A stretch of DNA of 64,000 bases from Cladobotryum mycophilum (taxonomy: Eukaryota > Ascomycota > Sordariomycetes > Hypocreales > Hypocreaceae). The stretch is from assembly GCA_036429605.1 (NCBI GenBank), contig JAVFKD010000015.1, forward strand, positions 891,421-955,420. The letters are read 5' to 3'. The position numbers were made by a program, and so were the translations under genes. This document shows positions 44,756 through 56,105 of the stretch, in pieces. How positions within the stretch are numbered: position 1 is the first letter of the stretch; each line of letters starts with the position of its first letter. The notes under the pieces are model-generated. The model made no database searches and was not told the DNA's origin. It saw only the letters and a list, made by a program, of their open reading frames with translations.

Positions 44756-46637
44756 TTATTTTAATAAATAATCTTAAAAAAGATTATTATAAATATAATA
44801 TTTAAAATATAGTTTAAAAAATAGTTTAGTTATAATAAATAATTAAAAAACCTTTAATATAAATATATAACCTTAAAAAAACCTTTTATTTAATAATAAA
44901 ATAATAAAAAGATATTTAAGTTTTTTATTATTAATAGTTTTATAAAATATATAAACCTTAAGTTTATTAAATATTATATATTATTTAATATTTTTATTAT
45001 AATATCTTTTTTTATTTTATACATATTTTTTAATCTTTTAATATTAAGGTTTTTTAATTATTAAAAAATATATATTAAAAAACTTTATAAAAAATATTTT
45101 TTAATAATTATCTTACCTTTAATTATATTAATTTTTTTTACTTTTTAAAAAATCTATAATAAAAATTTTATAATATATAATATTATTTTAGGCTTTAAAA
45201 AATAAATATTTTTTTTAAATAATAAATTCATTAGTAAATGACTTTTTAATAAATAATAAAAAGAAAATACTATTAACCTAGCTTATATATTTTTTTATTT
45301 AAAAGTTTTTATTTTTAATAAGCTTTTAATATTATTTAATATATTTAAAAGTATTATTATAATATTCTTAGTTTTTTAATTTATAAAAAACTTTATTAAG
45401 CTAACTATATAATTATAAAGGCTGCGACCTTAAAGTCATAAATTAACTATTTTATAGTTAATTAAAACCATTATATTAAGCTTCTCGCTAATGGTAGAAA
45501 AAAAGTAAAATTATATAATTATTAGGCTAGTTTATTATAAGTATTAGCCTCAAAGAAATACACTTTTAAAACATAAAATTTATATAAAAAAAAACAAAAA
45601 AAAACAAAAAAAAACTTATAAATAATATTATATTAATTATAGTTTTATTAATAAAAAAATTAAAAGACTATAAAATAAAGAAAAAACTAATAAAATATAA
45701 ATTATTAATAGTATTAAAAAAAGCTTTAGGTTTAAGAATTAGTTTATTTATATAAATAAAAATAAAAATAAAAATTTCTAAGACTAATTATAAACTATAT
45801 AATTAATTATTAAAATAAAAAATAAATAATTTTTATATTAATATTATAAGATTTTTAAATATAAAAACTATAATTTAATATATTTTAATTTATTTTTATA
45901 TTTTTAATAAAAAAACTATTATAGTTTTATAAATATATAAATTAATTTATTTTATAATAAAAATAATAAAAATAAACTTATATAAAAACTTATATAAAAT
46001 TCTATATAATATTATAAAAATAATATTAAAAATAATAATAAAAAAGCTTTTAAATAAATAATAAAAAAGATTTTTTTTAATATTATTTTTATAAGCTAAG
46101 CCTATATATAAGACTATAATACAAAATATTATTACTTAAAAAACCTTAAAAAATAACCTAAAAGCCTAAAATAATCTCTTTATACCTAATAAAGCCCTAT
46201 ACTTTACCTTACCTTAAAAAGCCTTACCTTACCTAAAAGAAATCTTACCTTACCCTAAGATTATATTTAAATTAGACTAAAAGTATTATTTTTTTATATT
46301 TTTCTTAACTATATATATTTTTTATATATTCTTTTTTTTAGTTTATAAATAAATAATAATAAATTTTTATTAATGTTTATAAAACAAGAGTATATCGGCT
46401 TATATAGTGTTTTTAGCTAATTTAGCGAGGGTATGGTATCCCGGAATTTTATGGCTGTCCTACAATTTTAGGGCCAACTTAGAGGGAACTCTCTAAGTTG
46501 GTTTCCGTAGCTTACGAAGGCTAACGAAGGACCCACCAACGGGTATACTTATTATATAAAATATTTTATTTATACCCTTAGCGATATAAGAGTCACGTAT
46601 ATTATTTATACCCCCGGCGGTGCAGGTATAGACCCCC

Positions 46638-46945
46638 TATCCAGCCACCTTTATTAGTTAAGACAACCGACCAAAGAAAGATTTGTTGGCTTCCCTCGTT
46701 GCCGCTTTCTGCCCTCGGAAAGTCTTCCTCATTGGCTTCTGGTGCGGAGTAGCTGAGCTAAAAATAGGCCAGTGCTGCAGATGGCGCGTAGCTGTGACCA
46801 ATAGACTTGTGCCACCACAAGCCCTTGCCGCCGAGCCGTTTCGCCAGGTCCCCCTGCAGCAGCTGCAGCTTGTTCATGGGCAACGTATAAGACCTAGCCC
46901 GTTTCCCTGTGCAGCCGCACCCATTCCTGACTCCTTGCGTTGTAC
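46638..46945. other. upstream region of the membrane-protein gene
   Basis: GC-normal sequence between the right terminus of the TIR element and the ATG at 46946. It probably contains the promoter and 5' leader. The open frame 46683-46949 has no family resemblance. Confidence 0.4.
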
Positions 46946-47765
46946 ATGATGATCGCGCATTATTTCTCCCTGGCAGTGATCCTGCCTTTCGTGACAGGCA
47001 GATTCACTAATCCGCCTGAAATTATTAGGGGTACTTTTCGCCTTGGTGATCGTCAAACCATCAAGTATGATACAACCTTTACCAACTACACTATTGCGCT
47101 ATGGCAACAGGCTCCGGAGGGTGGTGCGGCAAAGTTAGGCCCAATCTTGTTTGGTAAGCTAACATGATGATTAAAGTCCTACATCCCATAAACTAATTCG
47201 CCGTTTACCTTCAGAAACAAACAACGGTCCCGGCAGCACTTTTGACTGGCTCGTGCAAGCCTATGATTTCAACATTGACGACTCTCCAACCTTTTTCATG
47301 TGGTTGTTTCTGGGCGGTAGCGCGAACCAGGGAAACGGATCTATTCCCAATATGGTTTCATCCTACTTCACTATCGCTAGACCAGTAACCACATCTTCAC
47401 AAGCACCTTCCTCAAGCCCTTCCAGTCCCCTCGCAATCTCCCCTTCTACGCCGTCTTCTACTTTTATCTCACTCCCAAGCTCATCGCCCTCCTTATCCTC
47501 CTCTAATCCGCCTGCGCAAGGGACGAACTCAAGCTCTGGTGGCTTATCCGCCGGAGCAAGCGCCGGAATTGGCATCGGCGTTGGTCTTGGTGTCGTCATA
47601 GTGGCCGCTGTTCTCGGCTTGATCTTTTGGAAGCGACGCAAGAACAAGAAACGACAGCAGCAAGCATCGTCAATGCATGCTCCCCAATACGAGGCATACC
47701 CCAATCAGGAGATACCGCATATTGTTGAGGCGTCGGCTAGCAAATCTCCTGCAGAATTAGGGTAG
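46946..47765 (+). CDS. Ser/Thr-rich single-pass membrane protein
   Basis: Two exons (46946-47153 and 47215-47765, GT-AG) join as GPILF/ETNNGPGS and give 252 residues. Order: signal peptide at about 1-18 (MMIAHYFSLAVILPFVTG), an extracellular domain of about 110 residues (FRLGDRQTIKYDTTFTN, TFDWLVQAYDFN, FMWLFLGGSANQGN), a Ser/Thr/Pro stalk at about 125-180, a membrane helix (IGIGVGLGVVIVAAVLGLIF) and a basic cytoplasmic tail starting WKRRKNKKRQQQ. This is the layout of fungal wall-sensor or adhesin-like proteins (Wsc/Mid2-like by shape, not by domain). I do not recognise the extracellular domain and propose no function. A second ATG directly follows the first. The gene sits in a short island between RIP blocks. 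Confidence 0.78.
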
Positions 47766-47991
47766 CACGTTTCTCGTAAGCGCTTTATGCCTATCTCGGC
47801 TTGTAATATACAGTATACCCTGAATGATTCATTAGCGTATACTTTACCCCACCATTTCCAAGATCTGCACATTAATAACTACCACAGAAAATAGAAAAAT
47901 AAATTCATATTTAATTCTCTAAAAAAATTTTTCTTTTTTCTAATACATCTTGTTATTTTTTAACTGAAGTTTTTGAATTAAAAGTCAGTTA

Positions 47992-50124
47992 ACATAATCC
48001 ACAAGCGAGCGGACCACCTTTAAAACCTATAAGTATTTTATAACTATAAATATAAAATAACCTCTTAAATAAAATTATATAAAATATAAAAAAAATATCA
48101 TTTTATTATTATATTATAACGTAATCCACAAGCAAGCGAACCACATAAACAAACGGACCACCCTCTATAACAATATCTACCTTTACATCTATATATTAAA
48201 TTCCTTTATAATCTTTTATAGTAAAACCTTTAAATGAAAGTAAAATACTGCTTACCTTTTAAACTTTTAAATAAAACCTGAATTTAAGTCTTAGAACTAT
48301 AGTTAAGATCTATAATACTAATTATATAATAATTCTTTAGTATTATACTAATATATCTTTATAATATAATATAATTACTAATTTAATAAATTTTATAAAA
48401 TTAAAAAAAAACCTATAATTAAATATATAATTAATTTATTTATATAATTATTTTTACTTAGATTATTTAATATTAAAAAAATAATTAATTATTTATTATA
48501 TATATATAATATACTATTAGTTAATAAAAATTAGGTATTAAATTTTATTAAATACTAATTAAAGCTTTATATATATTAGGTTTATAAATATAACTATTAA
48601 AGAGTTAAATATAAAGATTTAAAGTTTATTAGTAATTAGTTTATTTTTATATAGAATATAAAAACTAAATATAAAGTCTTTAATAATAATCTCTATAATT
48701 TTAATAAGATTAGTTTTATAATAGGTATTATTTTTTTAAATATAGTTATTATAATTTTAAAAGGCCTTATAAAAGTTAAATTATCTTAGCCTAGTAACCG
48801 AAAGTAGGTAACTATAATCTAAAGCATTAATACAATAGGTTAGGCAATACTATTACTTATTATTTTTACTATATAATACTATTTTAAGAATTAGTATTAA
48901 AAGTATAATTTTTTAGTAAATTAATGTATTATAATAATAAAGAATAGCTAAACTATTAATAAAATTAGCTTAAATTAGATTAAGTATTTTAATTATTATA
49001 TAACTTCTTGTATAAAAAGAATTTATTAAATGTTTATTCTTAATAGCTATAAGAACTATTATTTAATAGTATTTAAGCTTTATTATAAAAAGTATAAGAT
49101 TATTATAGTCTATATACCTTCTTATTTTTTATATTTATTTTAACTATTAGATATTAGTTATTTTAGGCTATTAAAATAAACATATAGTTAGTAAATTAAG
49201 AAACTAATATATATATATATTATATATATTAATAAACTTAATTTTTTTATATCTTTTATATAGTATTTTTTATTATAATTAATAAAAAGAATATTAAAAG
49301 AGGCTTTTTAGGATTTAGTTTATTACTATTTAATCTATAGAGTGTTCTTTTAAAACTTTATATAGAATTATAAATATTAATACCTTTAGAAACACTAATT
49401 AGGCCTATATAGCCTTGGGTCTTAAAAACACTAAAAAACATATATAAGGCTAATTTATAATTAGAGTATATAAAGAATTATATTATTATTTATTAAAATA
49501 GCTCTTTAACTATAATATTAAATACAATTAACTAATTTATAAAAAGAATAATAATAATAATATATTAAATAGTATTTTTATGTATAAAGGTTTAAGACCT
49601 TTGTATAGTAAATAAGGCTATAAGTAAGCGCTATAAAGTAAAGAAAATATATATATAACTTAAAGGTACTTTTATTATTAAAAAAAAGATAAATTAATTA
49701 GATTAAAGGGATATAAATATATAAATAGAGTAAGAAAAGCAGTGAGAAGGGTCTTATATAAAGGCTATATATTATAATAAGTATAGCAAGATAGGCCATA
49801 ATGTACGAACTTGTAAAAAAATATAATAAAGTAAAAAGGATATTTTTTATTCTATTATTAGTATAATAGTTACTTAGTATTTTTTTAATATAGGTATAAA
49901 AGAAAAGGGTTATAAGAAGGTGGCTTTATTCTGATCTGAATGAGTGGTCCGCTTGCTTGTGTAGTCTGCTTGCTTATGGATTACGTTAGTATATACTATA
50001 AATAAAATTTTATTAAGTTTTATTAAAAACTAGTAGTTTTTGCAAGGGGGTTAAAAATAGCGTTTTATATAGGTTTTAAAGGTGGTCCGCTCGCTTGTGT
50101 GGTCCGCTCGCTTGTGGTTTACAT
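47992..50124. mobile_element. middle element of the nest (MITE)
   Basis: The left end after TA (47990-47991) reads ACATAATCCACAAGCGAGCG. The right end, reverse complemented, reads ATGTAAACCACAAGCGAGCG, followed by a second ACAAGCGAGCGGACCACC, with TA at 50125-50126. Both arms continue TTTAAAACCTATA. The left arm has only one copy of the tandem motif, the right arm two. Without the inner Fot element it is about 265 bp. Confidence 0.8.
48119..49986 (+). mobile_element. Fot/pogo-type transposon, full length, decayed
   Basis: 1868 bp, nearly the same length as the copy at 30061-31931 and with the same order of transposase remnants. Ends ACGTAATCCACAAGCAAGCG and, on the reverse strand at the right, ACGTAATCCATAAGCAAGCA; TA on both sides (48117-48118 and 49987-49988). 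The tandem motif is present but RIP-shifted. The interior is more AT-shifted than the 30061 copy. It is the innermost of three nested insertions. Confidence 0.87.
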
Positions 50125-50337
50125 TAGTTGAGTATATAAGTTAAAAATTGATTACGGTTTCTGATTGGCTACTATATTCATTGGCAGGTACACGCTAATG
50201 AATCATTCAGGGGTATACTGTACGTCTCACTACGCTAAACAGACGAACAACTTAACATGTGACCACGAGTCTCAAGCAGGATTGGTGTATTTATAGTGCT
50301 TTGCATCAATCAAATATATAAAGACTATCAAATTCGA

Positions 50338-52991
50338 TTACGAGTCGCTTGGGTTTGCATGAGACGTTTGATTCCCGTTCCAGTTACCCAGCCTGACACC
50401 TCCGCGTCGCACCCAATTCCTCAGACAATGGACTCGCTCCAATGTTTCCGCACCCATCGCCAGTCTTTGTGATGTAAGGGTCAACTTCGCAAGGCTGAAT
50501 TGCCTCTCACAGTCTGCTGCCATTGCCGGAATGGCAAAGACATCCAGAGCAAATTGGCTCAACGCAGGGAAAGTTTGCCAGTGATCCACCCACCATTGAA
50601 TCGGCTCGTGCGTGACATGTGGCTCGAGTCGAAGGTACTTGTCGATCTCACTGACATCCCTGCTAGCAGCGAATTTGCTCTTCGCTGTACTATTTATCCA
50701 TTGCGTGTAGTGATCATCCTCCAAGGGCGCCGATGTGATTGAAGACGACCTTGAACTTTCGGCATTTCTGTCTTGATCCTCCTGATACCAACGCTTTAAA
50801 TAGTCATTCAACTCCATCTTAGCTTTGCGAACTTAGGCCAATTGTTCTTGCGTAACCCAGATATTCTCCAGCCAGCTGATTCCAAACCTGGGGTGAAGAA
50901 TAACCGCCGCGGCGAACAAGGGAAACTCGCCAAGCTTGCTATAATACTCATCCAATTTCTTCCAGCCACTGTTTATGGACGACCGGATATAGGCTCAGTG
51001 GTCTGCAGGAAGCGAACCTCTTCGCGGAATCGTCTTGGTATTTGGCCCTTCCCTTGTCGTATATTCAGCCTGGGAATGCTCTGGCAATGCATCGATTGTG
51101 TATCGTCGTGCTCGGCTTTGTTGTTGGAGCCCGTAAATTTCGTCGTCATCAAACCGAGCATGGCGTCGATGCGGGCGGGTTGGCCGGCTTCCAGCCTCAT
51201 TCGGAGGCGCCTGGAGCATCTCGATATGTCCAAGAGCGTTCATCTTCGTCTTTTGCACCGGTTCTACTGTGACTTCATTGTAAAAGCCTTTCCCTGTCCT
51301 CAAAGTGCTCAAGCAGATACTCCATTCCAACCAGCACTTCCCACAAGCGTTCATGGCTGTCTCCTTTGCCCGAACTTTGAGTTCGCATGGTTTAGCGATA
51401 TAGAGGTTCCAGGATCGCTTTGACTTCACAGGACCCGCCAATCCTCGCTGGACAAGACATCCTCGGGATGAATGCGCTTGCTTACGTCCAGCTCGCCCTC
51501 CAGCGCCAAAATGAAAGCTCTGATGTCAATCTGCTTTCGCAGAGACCTTTCAATTACTAAATAGGTAGAGTTCCACCGTGTGTCGTTGTCCATTATGACT
51601 TCTAGCTTTGCAGTCGATGCTTCGCAGAGCAGGTGCTCGTCATAATCCTGTTCGTGGACTGTACGCTTAAATTGTTTACTGCGCTGGGGTGATGACCGTA
51701 TGAACTTGACGATATTGCGAAGCTTGCCGATTGATCCCTTCGAGCGCCAATGTTGGAGATCTCGTTCCTCGAGTCCTCGCATGCCGTTGATATCGGATTC
51801 TAATTCGAACGAGTCGGCGTCATTGCCGAATAGAAACGAGCGGGCAACAAGGTTGAGGACGTGCCCGTAGCAGCGCATCCTACGAGCCTTAGTATCCGCC
51901 GCATTGAATGATGGCTCCAACTGACGGCAGAAGTACCACAAGTAGGTATCATTTGTGCTTGCATTGTCACGGAGGACGGTTCCCACCTGTGCTTTAACCC
52001 CCCATTGCTCTACGACGCTGAACAATGTATCCGCAAGGTTTTCACCACTATGCGGGCCTAGCTGACGGCGAAGAGCAAGCAACCTTGACTGCTGCAGCCC
52101 AGACTTGTCGATAAAGGGCGCAAACACCGCCATTATCGACAAGCGATTCGGCGATGTCCACAGGTCGAAGCTAATATGGAGTCTGGACATCGCGCTGCTA
52201 AGCTCTGCCAGGACTGCCACCTTTTTAGATTCAAAAATTCTCTGGAGCTCGCTGGTATCCGAGCTACTGCTCCAGGGAGTCTGCATTGCCAATTCATGGT
52301 CGAACTGGTATAGCAGCTCTTTCAGGAATTTATGCTCAAAGATGGTAAATGGTACATCGATGTCAATTACAAAGCCAACACCCAATTCTTGCACAGCCCC
52401 TACCTTAGCCTTGGGTATCAAGCTTTGATCAAGTCGTGGTCGTTTAGGCGTCAGACCCATGCAAAGGTCGATCGTGCTGTCGTTGTCGCAAGTACTTGAC
52501 TGGCTAGCTGGCGTAATACGGTGGGCTCTATACAGAGCAGTCCTATGTTTTCCTAGCTCTGTTTGTCTCATGAGTATGTTCGCACTTGCGTAGATGATCT
52601 GAGGATGTGGCTTGCACTGAGAAGAACTGCGGTCGGCCCTTTGCGTCACATTGATTGCAGCACCAAACGTGACCGATTGGCTGATCCTGAGCGTTCAGTT
52701 CGACAAGAAACAAGCCATGTGCCCTAATCCAGCTTTTCGGCCTTTTGCACCTTTGCGAGCTAGCCAAACTTCTTGTACAAAGCGACAGCTCTCCCATACA
52801 ATTTTTGGCAAGTTGTCAAGGGTCGCATTGCTGGTGACGCTGTCAAAGGCAACGCCCTTCAACTGCTTCGCGATATTCCTGGGTCGCGAAAGTCGGGCAA
52901 GCGCACACGACAGCAGCGGCGTACTACTAGGTGTCGAGAACCTTAGCGATGAATTCGCAGGTGACAAGGCCATTGGCAGCAATTTTGACAT
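50338..52991 (-). pseudogene. hAT transposase relic, nearly full length
   Basis: Reading from 52991 on the minus strand, three frames supply in order an N-terminus (MSKLLPMALSPANSSLRF), a BED-type zinc finger (WIRAHGLFLVELN, VWCCNQCDAKG, HLRKCEHTHE) and the catalytic region (52649-51426: LHISFDLWTSPNRLSIMAVF, GPHSGENLADTLFSV, VLRDNASTND, DNDTRWNSTYL). A damaged stretch at about 51425-50820 follows (YSKLG, LHPRFG). The C-terminal dimerisation domain is intact at 50817-50338 (AADCERQFSLAKLTLTSQRL). Frame breaks and stops rule out a working protein. Base composition is normal, so it was not RIP-mutated. I could not locate its terminal repeats. Confidence 0.88.
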
Positions 52992-54584
52992 GGAGGCACA
53001 GGGAGAAATTAGCCAACCTCAGCAGTCAGGAAACGCATGGTATTGCCATGTCTTAATACTGCTCACCGTATCTGGTCCTCAAGAACTACATTCCAATGCA
53101 GCGCGCGGCGCGTTGCGCCGGATCAAAGCAACCTAGGGTAGGTAGACGGGCTGCCATATTATTGACACATGAACCTTGTATTAACTTAATCAATTTTTTC
53201 AAATCTGAAGAAAAAAAGTATTTGATTGAGTTGATCCCATGAATTCGGAAAATTGATTGATTTGTTTGAACTGTTTAGTTGATGGAGTTGACTTATGATG
53301 AGCGCTGGACCCAATATTGGATCGAGGAACAGGCAGAATGGGAGGAACTTGAAGATTCAATTTTTAAGATACAAGTCGCCGAAGACAAATTGATGTATGT
53401 CGAAGAAACTTACAGAACAAGACAAAGGCAGCTTTTGTCACATGTGTATAAGCATGGTTCGTGAGGCCTCACGGTTCCGAGCTGGGGTTAATCATGCGAC
53501 CGTGTCTGACGTCGTCATGTAGGGGGTGCATGATGATTAAATGGGGGTGTAGAAGAATAAGACAGTGGCGATATCGGCTCCTCAAAATACAACCGTGAAA
53601 GACGGTAAGCTCTCCGTTTGATTCCGTATTGAACTCTCTATGTGTGGGGTTACAACATTTTAGCGTATGTAGTAAGACTTCAAAAAAACAGAAGTTATGG
53701 TATCCGAAAATGGAGGTATATGCTGCCATTTTTAGAAGTGGCACTACTCAATACCAGAGCTTGACGGGATCCCGTATAGTCCAATGGATATGGTCGTATG
53801 TGCTAGAAGTCTGCTCACGCCGACTGATATGTATCTTTCTCGTGAGCGTTGTGGCGGCTAGTCGTTAATACATGGAGACCGGAGTGGAACGAACAGATTT
53901 ATCAGTGTTTTTTGCAAGTACCTATATTATACTGTTCATATATTTATATTGCCCAGCTTGTGTTGTGATAAAGGATACTTAACTCGACGAATAAGATGCT
54001 CAGTAATAAGCCAAGTCATCAAGAGAAGCCACTTCCCATTTAACACAAAACCAGCCTCCTGTCATTTCTATCGCAGCCTCGTTTGTCTGCTTCAAGGGAC
54101 CAATGCAATCAATGGATGTTTGCTTGGGACCGTGGTGTCTCATAAACCATCCGGAGCTTCCACAAGAGGTTCGGATTCCAATGACGGATACAATGTCGTC
54201 CCAACACCATCCTCGTTGCTATGCGTAGTCAGAACTCCCTAATCGCGCGTTCATAACCGTGTTCCAGGTGTGAGTAACCAAAGAGAAGATGGTGACTCAA
54301 ATAGTTCCTATCAGGGCATGTACCAAAATGAGAGTGTCTTGGTATGAGGCCCGCCGGTATTTGTGGAAATATCAAGGCTGTGCTTTGAACCGTTCCGTAT
54401 AGTCAACAAATTGATAGATAGGCCGCAGGTTGCAGAAGTGAGCAAACGATGCGCTGCTACCCTCATCCATGGTCGTCGCACACAATGACGATATCATGGA
54501 TGTACCTTTGGTGCTAGAAAATCGAAACCACTCTGACACAACCCTTAACATAGCTCCTCAGTCGGCGAAGCAGTGCATAACTAA
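52992..54584. other. no supported gene
   Basis: Between the hAT relic and PRP3. Small open frames (53279-53464 plus, 53949-54242 plus, 54469-54957 plus) lack any family signature. The last is a shadow of PRP3. The first encodes an acidic 60-residue frame starting MELTYDERWTQYWIEEQ that could be a small gene, but there is no supporting context. Confidence 0.4.
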
Positions 54585-56105
54585 TCAGGACATGCCTTTA
54601 GCAAGCGACCAGAAGCTATCCATTTTTGCTCGAGCCAATATATCTCTAGCTTCGGCATCCGTCTCGCACACCTTACTACTCCATTTCTTGAATCCTCTGG
54701 CTTTCTGCTCTCCCTCAAATATCAACTTGCATTCATTCAGTGACATGTCCTTAAGATCTCCGTTAGAGTCTTCTGCTGATAGCCAGTCGCGAGACGTCCC
54801 GTTGTTTCCATCTCGATCCCGAGAAGGGGAATTTTCGGTCCAGTTGATGCGATTGAGCATCAGTTTTTTATACTTGTTGATACTCCATTGCCCACCCTCC
54901 ACGATAATCAGAGAAAATTTGGGATGCATAATGCATGTTCCAGTGAGTGCCAGTTGATCAGCATTCCGCCAAATTTTATATCGATGCTGGCCGTTGGCTA
55001 GACTGTTGATCTTGAACACCAACACATAAATTCCCCTCTCTGCATCCTTATCTTGGTTCGTGGCAAGTTTTTCCTGTTTCTGCTCCTTGGTCAATTTCCG
55101 GGTCTCATTGGTTTCAAGGTGTTGGTCATGTCGTTCGGCAATTTCTCGATTCACGCGGGCCTCAACCGCCGTTGGATCCTTGACAGCAGCTATTTCCAAT
55201 GTCAGTATATGGCTAGCTGAAATAGAGTAAAAGCAATGGGTCGAACTTACCATCGCCAAGAACCCTCATCAAATTACCCTTCTTCACCTTCGGTGGTGGT
55301 GCTGGCACAAGGCCAAGTCGAATCTTGGCTTGCATCTCCTTCAGCTCTGCCATTCGGCGCTGGCGTCGAATCTTTGCTTGTTCCTTTGCTGTCAAATACA
55401 TAGCTTTTGGTGCTGGAATATTCCTGTCTTGTGGTGGTTCCAGCGCAACGGGGTGTTGTATGTATTCGGTTACGATGCTATCCTCAATATTGATTTTGAG
55501 TTTTGTCAGATCATCAATATCGCTGTAGCTCGTACCATCTACCAAGCCCTCATCCCACCATTCAATAGCAGGGGGCGCCTCCACAACAAAGTTCTTCTCA
55601 ACGTCAAGGTCTTCGTCGATACCAACCCTTCGAGTTTGCTCAGCGATGCGCTTTTTCATAGCCTCAAGGGCCGCCTGACGACGTATGGCATTTCCTTGTT
55701 GGATATATTTTCCTTTCTGATTGAATATCAATCGCCGCGACTCTCGTTGTTTGCCTCCGCCGGTTTCCTGGGAGGCCAACTTCTCATCGTAGTAAGGATT
55801 TGATTCGTTTCCTAAGCCTTTGGAGGGTCCATGTTGCAAACTGATATGTGGTCGTGAAGTTCCCTTGGTCGAGCGGGATTGGTCCTGCACATCCTTGGTC
55901 TTGCTTGGTGGTTTCCATGAGCTTAGGTCTTCCAAAGCAGGATGGAGTCCAATATTTAAGCCCCCTTTGCTTTGCTGGTTCCGATTGCGGCTGAAACACG
56001 AGCTTTAAGGGCGGCCATCCGATCAGCGGCCGACTCGGTCTTCTGAATTCTTGAAGAGCCATCCCGACGGGGCCCCAAAGCTCCTGATTGTGCCTGTTGA
56101 TTCAT
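54585..56105 (-). CDS. PRP3: U4/U6 snRNP protein Prp3, one base short of an open frame
   Basis: Splicing factor of the U4/U6.U5 tri-snRNP. Two exons (56105-55251 and 55189-54585) join as RVLGD/AAVKDPTAVEA. The start is MNQQAQSGALGPRRDGSS. The Prp3 core is visible around QRRMAELKEMQAKIRLGLVP and PPPKVKKGNLMRVLGD. The C-terminal RNA-binding domain (DUF1115) contains VLVFKINSLANGQHRYKI, TGTCIMHPKFSLIIVEGG and WSINKYKKLMLNRINW. Exon lengths total 1460 bases, one short of 487 codons. The break is at the C run 55961-55965 (G run on the coding strand): one more G turns AKGA-stop into AKGGLNIGLHPALEDLSSW. Corrected length is 486 residues (yeast 469). It shares a promoter region with RPA190. Confidence 0.93.

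Larger units (their letters stand above)
42919..46637. mobile_element. unclassified 3.7 kb element with about 95 bp inverted ends
   Basis: The left end GGGGGTCCATACCTGTACCG and the reverse complement of the right end, GGGGGTCTATACCTGCACCG, match over about 95 bp, with differences that are nearly all transitions. They share CGCCGGGGGT and AAGGGTATAAATAAAATAT. No convincing target duplication is visible (left TCTGCAAA, right TATCCAGC). The interior is AT-rich and decayed, with no readable transposase. It has been invaded by Fot-type pieces (43631, 43816) and an LTR (44278-44755). It sits against the broken end of a hAT relic. Confidence 0.75.
47811..50220. mobile_element. outermost TA-inserting element of a three-deep nest
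   Basis: Ends CAGTATACCCTGAATGATTC (47811) and its reverse complement ending at 50220 match over about 33 bp, with a TA on each side (47809-47810 and 50221-50222). The CAGTA start and the TA target are typical of pogo-like ends. Taking out the element nested at 47992-50124 leaves about 280 bp, so the original insertion was a MITE. Confidence 0.75.

Noticed and set aside
42919..46637. Retroelement with inverted LTRs
   Set aside because: The ends do not start TG or end CA, no 4-6 bp target duplication is seen and no RT or integrase remnant is readable, so I kept it as an unclassified TIR element.
26761..50126. Regional centromere core
   Set aside because: AT-rich, RIP-mutated DNA would fit, but the blocks are short and are interrupted by GC-normal genes at 40.3 and 46.9 kb. 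No CENP-A data can be seen from sequence, so I make no such claim.
27188..50126. CRISPR-like repeats built from the AAGCGAG units
   Set aside because: The units occur in pairs at transposon ends in inverted orientation, not as regularly spaced direct repeats. The host is a eukaryote.
47811..50220. The CAGTATACCC ends as terminal repeats of the neighbouring hAT element
   Set aside because: The right copy points inward to the left (ends CTG at 50220), so it closes an element lying left of 50220. The 8 bp flanks expected for hAT do not match, whereas TA is present on both sides.
53279..53464. 60-residue acidic ORF
   Set aside because: It has an ATG and a clean stop, but no signal, domain or neighbour supports it. 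Open frames of this length are common by chance.
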